This document shows, in pieces, positions 45,195 through 53,798 of a DNA stretch of 64,000 nucleotides; position 1 is the first letter of the stretch; each line of letters starts with the position of its first letter. The stretch is from the NCBI RefSeq assembly GCF_001750145.1, contig NZ_CP015732.1:2480001-2544000 (forward strand). The letters run 5' to 3'. The notes below the pieces were generated by a model. The model searched no databases and was not told where the DNA came from. It worked only from the letters and a program-made list of their open reading frames with translations. The translations under genes were made by a program, and so were the position numbers. Source of the DNA: Arthrobacter sp. U41. GTDB taxonomy: Bacteria > Actinomycetota > Actinomycetes > Actinomycetales > Micrococcaceae.

Positions 45195-46610
45195 GTGACT
45201 ACGCATCCCGATTTCAGCTCGCCCCGCATCGCAATCCTGGGCGGAGGGCCCGGCGGCTACGAAGCCGCCATGGTCGCCGCCTCCCTGGGAGCGACGGTCA
45301 CCATCATCGAACGGGCGGGGCTCGGCGGCTCCGCGGTGCTGACCGACGTTGTGCCCTCCAAGACCCTGATTGCCACGGCGGACCTGATGACCCGCGTCGG
45401 CGAGGCCGGTGAGCTCGGCGTCAAGTTCGACCTCGACGGCGGCGACTGCACCCCGACGATGCGCGCGGACCTCAAACACATCAACGACCGCCTGCTGCGG
45501 CTGGCCCGGCAGCAGTCCTCGGACATCCAGAAGGGCCTCGAGAACCAGGGCGTCCGGATCATGCTCGGCTCCGGCAGGATGCTGGACAGCCACACCATTG
45601 AGGTCCTCACCGCTGACGGCACCGAAATCGTCGAGGCGGACGCGATCCTGCTGGCCGTCGGCGCCCACCCGCGCGAGCTCCCCACCGCCCGCCCGGACGG
45701 CGTCCGGATCCTGAACTGGGCCCAGATCTACAACATGGACGAGCTCCCCGCGGACCTGATCGTGGTGGGATCCGGGGTGACCGGCGCCGAGTTCGCCTCC
45801 GCCTACAACGGCCTCGGTTCCAGGGTCACCCTGATTTCCAGCCGCGACCGCGTGCTGCCCGGTTCGGACGCCGACGCCGCAGAGGTTCTTGAGGGCGTCT
45901 TCGAGCGCCGCGGCGTCAAGGTGCTGTCCCGTGCCCGTGCCGAGACCGTCGAGCGCACCGAGGACGGTGTGATCGTGACGCTTGGCGACGGCTCCAAGGT
46001 CACCGGCAGCCACTGCCTGGTGGCCGTCGGGTCCATCCCGAACACCGCCGGGATCGGCCTCGAGGAGGCCGGCGTTGCGCTCACCGAGAGCGGCCACGTC
46101 AAGGTCGACGGCGTCTCCCGCACCAGCGCACCGAACATCTACGCCGCCGGCGACTGCACCGGTGTGCTGGCGCTGGCGTCCGTGGCCGCGATGCAGGGCC
46201 GGATCGCGATTGCCCACTTCCTGGGCGACAGTGTTACCCCGCTCAAGCTGCACCAGGTCGCGTCCAACATCTTCACCTCGCCCGAGATCGCGAACGTCGG
46301 CGTCTCCGAGGCCGAGATCGAATCCGGCAAGTACCAGGCCGACGTCGTGAAGCTCTCGCTGCGCAGCAACGCCCGCGCCAAGATGCGCAACCACCGGGAC
46401 GGCTTCGTCAAGATCTTCGCCCGCAAGGGCTCCGGAACCGTGATTGGCGGTGTGGTGGTGGGCCCGAACGCCTCGGAGCTGATCTTCGCGATCTCCCTTG
46501 CGGTCACCCAGAAACTGCACGTCGACGACGTCGCCAGCACCTTCACCGTGTACCCGTCACTGAGCGGCTCGATCTCCGAAGCGGCCCGGCGCCTGCACGT
46601 CCACATGTAG
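45195..46610 (+). CDS. lpdA: NAD(P)H-quinone dehydrogenase LpdA-like flavoprotein
   Basis: The 471-aa two-dinucleotide-binding flavoprotein has FAD motif AILGGGPGGYEAAMVAA at about residues 12-28, NAD(P) motif LIVVGSGVTGAEFASAY and FAD motif NIYAAGDCTG. The lipoamide-dehydrogenase dimerisation domain is complete (SPEIANVGVSEAEI). The redox Cys-x4-Cys is missing: the segment reads GGSAVLTDVVPSK. This matches the LpdA (Rv3303c) branch, which reduces quinones and not lipoamide. GTG 45195 is chosen because upstream codons run into the promoter region shared with pnp. The next gene follows 19 bases later. Confidence 0.93.
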   Translation: MTTHPDFSSPRIAILGGGPGGYEAAMVAASLGATVTIIERAGLGGSAVLTDVVPSKTLIATADLMTRVGEAGELGVKFDLDGGDCTPTMRADLKHINDRLLRLARQQSSDIQKGLENQGVRIMLGSGRMLDSHTIEVLTADGTEIVEADAILLAVGAHPRELPTARPDGVRILNWAQIYNMDELPADLIVVGSGVTGAEFASAYNGLGSRVTLISSRDRVLPGSDADAAEVLEGVFERRGVKVLSRARAETVERTEDGVIVTLGDGSKVTGSHCLVAVGSIPNTAGIGLEEAGVALTESGHVKVDGVSRTSAPNIYAAGDCTGVLALASVAAMQGRIAIAHFLGDSVTPLKLHQVASNIFTSPEIANVGVSEAEIESGKYQADVVKLSLRSNARAKMRNHRDGFVKIFARKGSGTVIGGVVVGPNASELIFAISLAVTQKLHVDDVASTFTVYPSLSGSISEAARRLHVHM

Positions 46611-46629
46611 CACAACGGAGGCCGTCACC

Positions 46630-47355
46630 ATGCAAAGTCCCCGCGACCTTGTTGAGTCCGTGGAACAGAACCCCGCGCTGCCCTCCGGCCCGGAAGAACG
46701 CTTTGCCGGCTACGGCGTGATGGGCGTTCCGTTCAGCTCCGGCCACGTCCTGGCCCTGCGGCATTTTGCGGCCTCCTCGGTCGGCCCGGGCTATTCCTCG
46801 GTCTGGATCCGTGACCCTGCCGGCGTCTGGACGATGCACAGCACCACCGACCCCGGGTCCTCCTGTCCGCGGTACTTCGGCAGTGCGCTCGGATCGGCGT
46901 CGACGGGCCGGATCTCCATCCGGTGGCACGACGGTTACTCCTTGAGTGTGGCGGTCGGAGACGGGATGGACCTGAGCTGGGACCTGACGCTGGCCGCCAC
47001 GCCGGTCACCCGGTTCATGTCCGCGGTTGCCGGCGCGGTTCCCGAGCGGCTCTGGCGCAGCCGGACGTTCCTTCGCGCCATGGGGGCTGTCGCCGGCCCC
47101 GTACTGGGGGCCGGACACATCGGGCTGACGGGCCGGGTTCCCAACGGTCAGGGATTCGGGGCCCGCCCGCGGCAGATGTGGTTTATCCGCGACAGCAAGG
47201 CGCGCCTGTCGGGGCAGAGCCTCGGACAACCTTCGGCGCTGCCCGTCCAGGACAGGCTCGGGGACTTCTGGATTCCGCAGCGCGGCATCTTCATGATCGG
47301 CTCGTCCGTGTTCGAGCCCTTCGACCCCGCCACACACCACGCAGCGGAACACTGA
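46630..47355 (+). CDS. Hypothetical protein, probably co-transcribed with lpdA
   Basis: The 241-aa protein has no recognised domain. It is soluble-looking, beta-rich and Trp-containing (YSSVWIRDPAGVWTMHS, ISIRWHDGYSLSVAV), without a signal peptide or Cys pairs. GGAGG seven bases before ATG 46630 and the 19-bp gap after lpdA indicate real translation and one transcript. A terminator follows. It reads like a conserved actinobacterial protein of unknown role, perhaps a lipocalin-like or binding fold, but that is a guess. Confidence 0.75.
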   Translation: MQSPRDLVESVEQNPALPSGPEERFAGYGVMGVPFSSGHVLALRHFAASSVGPGYSSVWIRDPAGVWTMHSTTDPGSSCPRYFGSALGSASTGRISIRWHDGYSLSVAVGDGMDLSWDLTLAATPVTRFMSAVAGAVPERLWRSRTFLRAMGAVAGPVLGAGHIGLTGRVPNGQGFGARPRQMWFIRDSKARLSGQSLGQPSALPVQDRLGDFWIPQRGIFMIGSSVFEPFDPATHHAAEH

Positions 47356-47405
47356 CCCGCGGAACTGACCCGCGGAGTACCCGATCAGCGGGCACCGGCC
47401 CGCGT

Positions 47406-47442
47406 AAGGAAGGACCCGGCGGCAGCCGGGTCCTTCCTTTTT
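47406..47442. terminator. Intrinsic terminator
   Basis: Perfect 15-bp arms (47406-47420 and 47425-47439) enclose a GGCA loop, with a run of five T on the plus strand. It lies between the convergent lpdA unit and the aldehyde dehydrogenase gene, and is the clearest classical terminator in the window. Confidence 0.92.
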
Positions 47443-47467
47443 CGTTCTCCGTCGGAAAGGGCAGAGG

Positions 47468-48925
47468 CTAGAACGGGTACGGGGCGATGTCCGGCCGGAC
47501 CGTGAGCCACTGGATTTCGGTGAAGGACTCCATATTGGCGTGGTGCCCGCCGATCCGTGAGCCGTTGCCCGAGCTCTTCATCCCGCCGAACGGTGAGTTC
47601 GCCTCGTCGGACACCGTCTGTTCGTTGATGTGGACCTTGCCGGAGTCCAGCTGGTCCGCGATGGTCATTGCCAGGCCCACATCGCCCAAGATGCCGATCG
47701 AGAGGCCGTATTCGTTGCCGTTGGCCAGGGCCACGGCTTCCTCCACGGTGGAGAACTTCATCACCGGTGCCACCGGGCCGAAGATCTCATCCCGCCACGC
47801 CGGGCTTTTCACGTCCAGGTCGGCGAGGACGGTGGGCCGGTAGAACCTGCCGTCGTGTGTGCCGCCGGCGGCCAGCCGGGCGCCGCCCTGCACCGCGTCC
47901 TGGACGATCGTGTCGATCCGGTGCAGCTGCTTGTCGTCGATGATCGGGCCCAGCGCCACGGTCCCGCTCGCCGGATCACCGACAGGCAGATGCGTGGCCT
48001 TTTCCGTGAGGGCGCTGACATAGTCGTCGTAGATGTCCTCGTGGACGATGTGGCGCCCGGCGGCCATGCAGACCTGGCCCTGGTGCATAAAGGAGCCGAA
48101 CGCCGCCGCGGAGGCGGCCTTGGGCAGGTCCGCGCCCGGCAGCACAATGAGCGCGTTGTTCCCGCCGAGTTCCAGGTGGGCGCGCTTGAGCAGCCGGCCG
48201 GCGGTCTCGCCGATCTTCCGCCCGGCCGCCGTCGAGCCGGTGAAGGCGATGACGCCGACCTCCGGTGCCTCGACGACGGCGGCGCCGATGTCGGCCCCGC
48301 CCGGCAGCAGCGCCAGGAGCCCGGACGGCAGCCCGGCTTCCTCGAAGATCCGCACCAGCGTGACCCCTCCGCAGACCGCGGTGCGCGGATCCGGCTTGAG
48401 CAGCACCGCGTTGCCGAGGGCCAGGGCCGGGGCGACGGCGCGGATGGAGAGGATCAGCGGGAAGTTGAAGGGTGCAATCACGGACACCACACCGACCGGA
48501 CGCCGGCGGGCGAAGGACCAGCGGTTCTCGTTGGACGTGAGCACATCCCCGGCCGGGAGGGAGGGCAGCGCCGAAGCGTCGTAGCATTCGTTGGCGGCGA
48601 TATGCGTTTCCAGGCCTGCCTTGGCCGGAATGCCGCCGGACTCGCGCACGATCCAGTCCTGGATCTCGGCAGCGTGTTCCTCCCACAGCATCCCGGCGCG
48701 GCGCAGCACGGCGGCACGGTCCTCGGGGTTGAGTTTCGCCCAGCCCTTCTGGGCCGCCGCCGCTGCCGTGGCGGCTTCACGGACATCGTCCACGGAAGCA
48801 AGGCCATAGCTGCCCAGCGTCCCGCCGGTGGCGGGCTCGACGGCGTCGGCTGTCCCGCCGCCGCCCGGGCGCCAGCCGTTGAGGTAGATCTTGCCCTCCC
48901 AGAGGGAGGCATCGAGCAGGGACAT
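47468..48925 (-). CDS. Aldehyde dehydrogenase (benzaldehyde dehydrogenase-like)
   Basis: The 485-aa NAD(P)-dependent aldehyde dehydrogenase has VIAPFNFPLILSIRAVAPALALGNAVLLKP, the NAD-loop FTGSTAAGRKIGE, the general-base Glu in LELGGNN and the nucleophile Cys in GQVCMAAGR. The C-terminal EIFGPV and FGGMKSSGNG motifs are intact. The overall sequence looks like the benzaldehyde/vanillin dehydrogenase branch, so an aromatic aldehyde substrate is likely but unproven. AAAGGA six bases before ATG 48925 fixes the start; a palindrome covers the start codon. No partner catabolic genes adjoin it. Confidence 0.9.
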   Translation of the reverse strand: MSLLDASLWEGKIYLNGWRPGGGGTADAVEPATGGTLGSYGLASVDDVREAATAAAAAQKGWAKLNPEDRAAVLRRAGMLWEEHAAEIQDWIVRESGGIPAKAGLETHIAANECYDASALPSLPAGDVLTSNENRWSFARRRPVGVVSVIAPFNFPLILSIRAVAPALALGNAVLLKPDPRTAVCGGVTLVRIFEEAGLPSGLLALLPGGADIGAAVVEAPEVGVIAFTGSTAAGRKIGETAGRLLKRAHLELGGNNALIVLPGADLPKAASAAAFGSFMHQGQVCMAAGRHIVHEDIYDDYVSALTEKATHLPVGDPASGTVALGPIIDDKQLHRIDTIVQDAVQGGARLAAGGTHDGRFYRPTVLADLDVKSPAWRDEIFGPVAPVMKFSTVEEAVALANGNEYGLSIGILGDVGLAMTIADQLDSGKVHINEQTVSDEANSPFGGMKSSGNGSRIGGHHANMESFTEIQWLTVRPDIAPYPF

Positions 48926-48929
48926 GTCC
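48920..48929. promoter_or_regulatory. GGACATGTCC palindrome on the ALDH start codon
   Basis: A perfect GGACATGTCC, the same 10-bp palindrome that is repeated at 7501-7640, spans the aldehyde dehydrogenase ATG. The last four bases belong to the start and second codon, so part of it is constrained by coding. A coincidence or an operator are both possible. Confidence 0.35.
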
Positions 48930-49103
48930 TGTCCTTTCGTGGGGATACGGTGTTCCGCACCGGCCGGTCGACTGTGAACCGGGCCGGGGCCTTCGTACAT
49001 CACATGCCGCCGGGGGCGCAGCCGTCAAGGGTGCGGTGCGCTTTCGGGACGGCGGGGACGTTCGGCCCTACTTCGTCAGTGCACCGCTCGGACACAGTGG
49101 ACC

Positions 49104-49643
49104 ATGGCCAAGATCTATATCCCTTACGGGAGCGTTGAAGGACAGACAGCCCAGATCGCGGAGTACATCGCCGAGGTGATCCGGGCCCACGGGCACGAGG
49201 CGGATACGGGGGATCTCAAGCGTTCCGGCGACACCCTTCCGGGCGGCTACGACGGTGTCATTGTGGCGGCGTCCGTGCACATGGGCAAACACGAGGGGTT
49301 TGTTGCCGACTTTGTCCGGAAGAACCGCGGAGAGCTCGAACGTCTCCCGTCCGCCCTGGTTTCGGTCAGCCTGGCCGCCCACGGGGACGAGGAAAGCGCC
49401 GAGGGCTATGTGGCGAAGTTCGAGGAGGAGACCGGCTGGCGGCCGGCCCATGTCGGGATTTTCGGCGGCGCGCTGCTGTACACCCACTACAACTTCATCA
49501 AACGCCAGCTCATGAAGAAGATCACCAGGGACAAGGGGTCCCCGGACCTGGATACCTCCCGCGACTACGTCTATACCGAGTGGGACGGGGTCAAGCATTT
49601 CACGGAGGATTTCCTGGCCGGACTGGCTGCCCCGGCGGGTTAG
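49104..49643 (+). CDS. Flavodoxin-domain protein (HemG-like)
   Basis: The 179-aa FMN-binding protein of the flavodoxin_5 (protoporphyrinogen IX dehydrogenase HemG/menaquinone-dependent) type has an N-terminal phosphate loop YGSVEGQTAQIAEYIAEVI (about residues 7-25). GYDGVIVAASVHMGKHEGFVADFV follows, then the flavin-contacting VGIFGGALLYTHYNFIKRQLMKKI. The length fits HemG. In actinobacteria haem synthesis usually goes by the coproporphyrin route, so its role may be general redox protection. No clear ribosome binding site precedes ATG 49104. Confidence 0.85.
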   Translation: MAKIYIPYGSVEGQTAQIAEYIAEVIRAHGHEADTGDLKRSGDTLPGGYDGVIVAASVHMGKHEGFVADFVRKNRGELERLPSALVSVSLAAHGDEESAEGYVAKFEEETGWRPAHVGIFGGALLYTHYNFIKRQLMKKITRDKGSPDLDTSRDYVYTEWDGVKHFTEDFLAGLAAPAG

Positions 49644-49679
49644 GAACAGATGTGTGCGGCTCAGGAGCAGCCGCAGGAC

Positions 49680-50372
49680 TCAGGATCGGGCGTAGGGCGG
49701 AACCGCGTGCCAGGGGGCGTAGGGCGTGAACCAGTGCTCGAAGCCCAGCCTGTCGGCGTCGTCCTCGAGAACGTCGAGCCTGTCCGAATAGAGCGCCTCA
49801 CTGTCCGCGTCCCCCAGCAGGACTTCCTCGACCTCTGCCCGCCAGTCCGGGGGGAGGTCGAGCTCGTAGATATCCTCGGTGATTTCCGCCTGGTCGAGCA
49901 GGCAGCGCACGGCGAGTTCGGCCGCGAGGCATCCGGGGGCGGCCCACCCGCGGACCAGGCACGCGGTGACGTCGGCGGCGACAACGATGAGCTTCTGGGT
50001 GAATTTCGCGTCGTAGCTGGACGCGAACTGGGGCGGCAGCGAGGACAGTACCGAGGTCCCGGCGATGTCGGGCGGGGTGACGGTCTCCGGTGTGCCGAGA
50101 GTGCCCAGATCGCGGAAGAGCTGGTCGATCAGGATGCTCGATGAGTTCCACAGCAGGCCTGCCAGCAGGCGCGTCTGGCTCACGGCTTTCCGGCGGCCCT
50201 CCGGGGAGACGGCGGCCATTTCCTCCAGGTCCTCCGGATCGAACTGGAGCCGCTGCTCCGGGGTCATGTCATCCGGGTGGGGGTCAAGGCCCAGCAGTTC
50301 GAGGCTCAGCCCCGTCAGCTTCTCGGCGTCGGCCAGCAGTTCTTCGGTGATGTCGTCGTCGTCGGCGCTCAT
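49680..50372 (-). CDS. Hypothetical acidic protein
   Basis: The 230-aa, strongly acidic protein begins SADDDDITEELLADAEKLTGLSLELLGLDP. It has no signal peptide or membrane segment and a helical pattern throughout. Two Cys (ACLVRGWAAPGCLAAELAVRCLL region) lie in a hydrophobic helix. I chose the second ATG (50372), seven residues inside the open frame. No family is recognised. It ends close to the flavodoxin gene (convergent). Confidence 0.7.
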   Translation of the reverse strand: MSADDDDITEELLADAEKLTGLSLELLGLDPHPDDMTPEQRLQFDPEDLEEMAAVSPEGRRKAVSQTRLLAGLLWNSSSILIDQLFRDLGTLGTPETVTPPDIAGTSVLSSLPPQFASSYDAKFTQKLIVVAADVTACLVRGWAAPGCLAAELAVRCLLDQAEITEDIYELDLPPDWRAEVEEVLLGDADSEALYSDRLDVLEDDADRLGFEHWFTPYAPWHAVPPYARS

Positions 50373-50437
50373 GGCCCCGATGCTACCCGCCATCGGGCCG
50401 CCGCCCGATTCGCGTTACGCGGAGGGTTGCGGCCGGA

Positions 50438-50671
50438 TCAGGCCGCAGCTGCCCGGACGGTTCCCGGCGCAGAACTGCCCCGCTCCATCCGGGCGGACAG
50501 GAGATAGACGATCCCCGCGATCAACGGGACCCCGCTTGCCGCGGCGAGCGACACGACCGGGCCCGACCTTCCGATGACCGTAATCAGGAGCGGCAGCACG
50601 CCCAGGGCCACCAGCAGCCAGCCGGCTCCGGCCGCGAGGACCAGCATCGGCAGCACCCAGGCGAGGGTCAT
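50438..50671 (-). CDS. Small hydrophobic hypothetical protein
   Basis: The 77-aa product has two hydrophobic stretches (WVLPMLVLAAGAGWLLVALGVLPLLITVI and VVSLAAASGVPLIAGIVYLLSA) and a charged Ala-rich end. It lies between the acidic protein gene and a divergent Pr6Pr gene. It probably sits in the membrane. The coding call rests on length, hydrophobic pattern and absence of an alternative. Confidence 0.55.
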   Translation of the reverse strand: MTLAWVLPMLVLAAGAGWLLVALGVLPLLITVIGRSGPVVSLAAASGVPLIAGIVYLLSARMERGSSAPGTVRAAAA

Positions 50672-50810
50672 CAGGAGTCCGCTGTTTCCCCCGGGATCCT
50701 GGCTTCAGTACACGCCGGCAGGGGCGGGCTGGCCAGGGGGAGAAAGGCCCTGAGCGAACCCGGTCCTTTTGGCTCTGGGTCCCGGCACGGCGAAGCGCAA
50801 CACTGATGCC

Positions 50811-51527
50811 ATGAGTGATGTGCTGACGCTGAATCCCGCGGTCGAACGCAACGCGGGCGCCAACCGGGCGCTGCATCCGGACTGCCTCTGGATCCGTCTG
50901 GTGCGCGGCGGGGCCGGACTTGCCATCCTCGCCGCCCTCGGCCAGGAGGTCTACGACGCGACGCAACCGGGCAATTCCGTCGACATCCCCCAGCTCATCT
51001 CCCAGTTCACGTTCCACTCGAACCTTGTCCTCGCGCTCGTACTCCTGGTGTCCGCCGCGCGGCCGCGGGCGCGGCTGCCCCAGTGGTGGGATCACCTGTT
51101 CGGGGCCCTCGCCTTCTACCTGGTGATGACGGGCATTATCTATGCGGTGCTTGTGGCCCCTCCTGATGAGCCGTGGTGGACGCTGGACATGTACTGGCCG
51201 TGGATGATCACGCACCGCATCGCACCGCTGGTCGCGGGGCTCGACTGGCTTTTCGTCACCCGCACCGTCCGCGGCCCGTGGCGGCGGCCCCTCATCTGGC
51301 TGTGCTACCCGGCCGCATTCCTGATCTTCTCGTGGGTGCGCGGTGCCCTTGACGGCTGGTATCCCTACGACTTCCTGGATCCGAGGCTCGATGGAGGCTG
51401 GCCAGCGGTGACCGCCACAAGCGCCCAGGTGCTCGGCGCGTTCCTTGTGGTCGGGGTGCTCGTGCATCTCGCCGGCAATGCCCGGGTGGGCCTCGCCCGC
51501 GGACCCGGAAAGCAGTTCCGTGCCTAG
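50811..51527 (+). CDS. Pr6Pr-family membrane protein
   Basis: The 238-aa polytopic membrane protein has about six membrane helices (GGAGLAILAALGQEVY; FHSNLVLALVLLVSAARP; LFGALAFYLVMTGIIYAVLVAP; the WPWMITHRIAPLVAGLDWLF region; PLIWLCYPAAFLIFSWVRG; AQVLGAFLVVGVLVHLAG). The His and Asp/Trp residues (LDMYWPWMITHRIAP and GWYPYDFLDP) match the Pr6Pr/FAR-17a/AIG1-like family of fatty-acid-ester hydrolases, which use Thr and His in membranes. The stop overlaps the start of the lipoprotein gene by eight bases, so the two are translationally coupled. Confidence 0.82.
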   Translation: MSDVLTLNPAVERNAGANRALHPDCLWIRLVRGGAGLAILAALGQEVYDATQPGNSVDIPQLISQFTFHSNLVLALVLLVSAARPRARLPQWWDHLFGALAFYLVMTGIIYAVLVAPPDEPWWTLDMYWPWMITHRIAPLVAGLDWLFVTRTVRGPWRRPLIWLCYPAAFLIFSWVRGALDGWYPYDFLDPRLDGGWPAVTATSAQVLGAFLVVGVLVHLAGNARVGLARGPGKQFRA

Positions 51528-52596
51528 GCGCCAGTCCTGGCCGGCGCGACTCGGCATCACGCTCGTGGCAGGGCTCGCCCTGTTCCTCACCGCGTGCTCC
51601 CAGCCCGCAGGCCAAAGCGGGCCGACGTCGTCAACCGCACCCTCATCCAGCACCGGCAACCCGGCCTGTGATCTCATCACCCCGGAGATTGCGGCGAAGA
51701 CCGAACCCGGGCTCGTGCCCGTGGGCCAGATCAGCCAGGCCAGGCCGCCGGGAAGCGAGGCCTACCTGTGCACCTATTCCAGCAAGTCCGATACAGGGAT
51801 GACGGCCCTGTCTGTGGCTCTCATATCTCCCGCATCGGCCGCCGACATCTCCAAAGCGAAGTCGACACCCGACTGCTCACCCGTCACGGGCATCGGCGAC
51901 TTCGCCTGCCTGCAGTGGACCGGCTACTTCCGCGGTGAGCCCGGCAACGTGTCCGCGAATGTCGTCCTGACGGCTGTCCGGGGCAACGAGACCCTTGAGA
52001 TGCCCTATGTAACCGGACCGCCCATGGCCGGGTCCGGCGTCCCGGATGGCGACGCGATGGCCCGCGCGCTCTCGCAGGCTGCCGTGGACGCCGGCTGGGG
52101 CAACGGCACAGCACTCAACGTCCCCGCCGCTCCGCCCGTGGGTCCTGCGGCCACGACGAACAACCCGGTCTGCGCCCTGATCAGTCCCGATGAGGCTAAA
52201 CAGGCATTCGGGGCGAAGACCCAACCGCAGATCCTCCCGGGCGAGTCCAACTGCCGATACAGGTTCGGCGACTTGGGCACACCGGGCCCGGATTCTCTGG
52301 TCTTCTCAATCGAAGTCCTCGAGGGTGCAGCCCCGGGGCTGGCCGCCCGCGGCCTGCCCGGCGAGCCGCTCGACGGCGTCGGCGACAAGGCGGCCTTCAA
52401 CATGGGAACCGAACCGGCTGGCCCGAAATCCCTTCGCCCGGCCGGCGACGTGCCGATCACGATCCTGTCCGTGATGGTGGTCAGGGGCCAGAACCTCGCG
52501 ACATTCACCGCCCAGGTCCTGATCTCCCCGACGGGGCCCACGGCCGAGCAGACGAAGGAACAACTCATCACCCTGGTGCGCGGCGTCGAGTTCTGA
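51520..52596 (+). CDS. Lipoprotein with duplicated domain (DUF3558-like)
   Basis: The 358-aa secreted lipoprotein begins with a signal peptide (RRQSWPARLGITLVAGLALFLTAC) ending in the lipobox LTAC, so Cys is lipidated in the membrane. A Ser/Thr-rich linker leads to two similar halves, each starting NPxCxLIxPxEA (PACDLITPEIAA and PVCALISPDEAK) and each with a second Cys (LCTYSS and NCRYRF), the pattern of a duplicated DUF3558-like domain. GTG 51520 overlaps the Pr6Pr gene and has GGAA nearby. The open frame starts earlier but those codons lie inside the upstream gene. Confidence 0.8.
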   Translation: MPRRQSWPARLGITLVAGLALFLTACSQPAGQSGPTSSTAPSSSTGNPACDLITPEIAAKTEPGLVPVGQISQARPPGSEAYLCTYSSKSDTGMTALSVALISPASAADISKAKSTPDCSPVTGIGDFACLQWTGYFRGEPGNVSANVVLTAVRGNETLEMPYVTGPPMAGSGVPDGDAMARALSQAAVDAGWGNGTALNVPAAPPVGPAATTNNPVCALISPDEAKQAFGAKTQPQILPGESNCRYRFGDLGTPGPDSLVFSIEVLEGAAPGLAARGLPGEPLDGVGDKAAFNMGTEPAGPKSLRPAGDVPITILSVMVVRGQNLATFTAQVLISPTGPTAEQTKEQLITLVRGVEF

Positions 52597-52781
52597 CGGC
52601 GCGCGAGGGCTCCGAATAACTCTCCGGGCCTGCGTCAGCCGGTGCAGTTTCTGATCAGCAGTTCCGCAGGATCAACCCACCCGCCCGCACAGACCCGTTT
52701 CTCTGCAGTAACGTGACGCCCGGCTGGCTCTTTAGGGCGGCCTCCGGATAAACGCACGTCCCCTTTCCCGAAAGGCCTCTC

Positions 52782-53270
52782 ATGGCAGGAATCTTCTCCC
52801 TTTTCGGTGCCCTGGGCACTACCACCAAAGCTATCGCGGTAGCCTCAGTCGTCGCAGCCGGCGGCGGCGCAGCGTTGGCTGCCACTGCCGAAACCACCGG
52901 GCCCGTCTCCGTGGTGTCCGAGGCCCCGGCAGAGACGGCCGATCCGGTCGAGCCTGCACCCGTGGAGCCTGCACCCGTGGAGCCTGCCCCGGAAGAGCCC
53001 GAACCAGTGGAGCCTGCCCCGGAAGAGCCCGAACCAGTGGAGCCCGCGCCCGTCGACCCGGCTCAGGTTGTTCCAGTTCCAGCGGGTAACTCCGCGTGGG
53101 CGCACGAGAACGCCGCGGCCAAGCGCGCAGCCGGACAGGAAAATGCGGCAGAGCACCGCAGCCCCAATGCCGCTACACCGGCAACGCCGTCCTACGGCGC
53201 GGGTCCGGCCGTCAATGCCTCCCCGGCCTCGAAGGCTGAGAACCCGGGCAAGGCCAACACGAACAAGTAG
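52782..53270 (+). CDS. Secreted proline-rich repeat protein
   Basis: The 162-aa protein has an N-terminal hydrophobic segment (LGTTTKAIAVASVVAAGGGAALAATAE, about 10-36) that serves as signal or anchor. A low-complexity Glu-Pro region (VEPAP and EEPEP repeats, about 50-95) and a Ser/Ala/Asn-rich tail follow. Such repeats usually span the cell wall. The DNA has exact tandem repeats. GAAAGG six bases before ATG 52782 supports the start. No catalytic domain is visible. Confidence 0.78.
   Translation: MAGIFSLFGALGTTTKAIAVASVVAAGGGAALAATAETTGPVSVVSEAPAETADPVEPAPVEPAPVEPAPEEPEPVEPAPEEPEPVEPAPVDPAQVVPVPAGNSAWAHENAAAKRAAGQENAAEHRSPNAATPATPSYGAGPAVNASPASKAENPGKANTNK
52951..53040 (+). repeat. In-frame tandem repeats in the proline-rich protein gene
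   Basis: A 15-bp unit occurs twice (52951-52965 and 52966-52980), followed by two identical 30-bp units (52981-53010 and 53011-53040). Both unit lengths are multiples of three, so copy number can change without breaking the frame. They encode the PAPVE and PEEPEPVEPA-type repeats. Confidence 0.95.
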
Positions 53271-53343
53271 CCCTATGCCGGGCCCTGAATCGCAGAGGAT
53301 TTCGATCAGGGCCAGCACGGTCTTACTTCTTGGGGGGAAGCGC

Positions 53344-53781
53344 TTGGACTTTTCAGATCACCGCGCCGCCGGCGCCGGCCTGCCCGCCGAAACCCTGGCC
53401 ACAACGAAGCTCCCCGTTCCCGTGTCACGTCTCCGCTGGGCGCTGGTGCGCAGGCTGGTCTTTGCCATTCCGTTGGGGCTGCTGTTTGGCGTGATGCTGA
53501 TCAACGGCTTCAGGGTCAACGAGCCCGGGACGACGGCTGCGATGGCCGGCGGGGTGGGGTTGTCCTTCTCCCTGTTCCTGGGAATCATCTGGCTCGTTGG
53601 CCGCCGGCGTCGGGCTCTTTTGGCCGCATCCGGCGGTGACCCGGACGCAGCCGGAGTGCTGCTGTTCGGCGCCATGGCACCGAAGATCGGGCGCCTCGGT
53701 CCCAACCGCGACACCACCTACTACCGGTGGATCGGCGGCTTCGGCCCGGGCGGCGATGGAGGTAAAGGCGACTGGGGCTGA
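53344..53781 (+). CDS. Two-helix membrane protein, TTG start
   Basis: The 145-aa hypothetical protein has two hydrophobic segments (LVFAIPLGLLFGVMLINGF and GGVGLSFSLFLGIIWLVG) followed by an Arg-rich stretch, then a Gly-rich tail. The open frame runs from 53068 inside the previous gene. I put the start at TTG 53344 because GGGGGGAA ends four bases before it. Function unknown. Its end meets the nasB end 18 bp away. Confidence 0.65.
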   Translation: MDFSDHRAAGAGLPAETLATTKLPVPVSRLRWALVRRLVFAIPLGLLFGVMLINGFRVNEPGTTAAMAGGVGLSFSLFLGIIWLVGRRRRALLAASGGDPDAAGVLLFGAMAPKIGRLGPNRDTTYYRWIGGFGPGGDGGKGDWG

Positions 53782-53798
53782 TGGAAGCCCGCCCGGTG

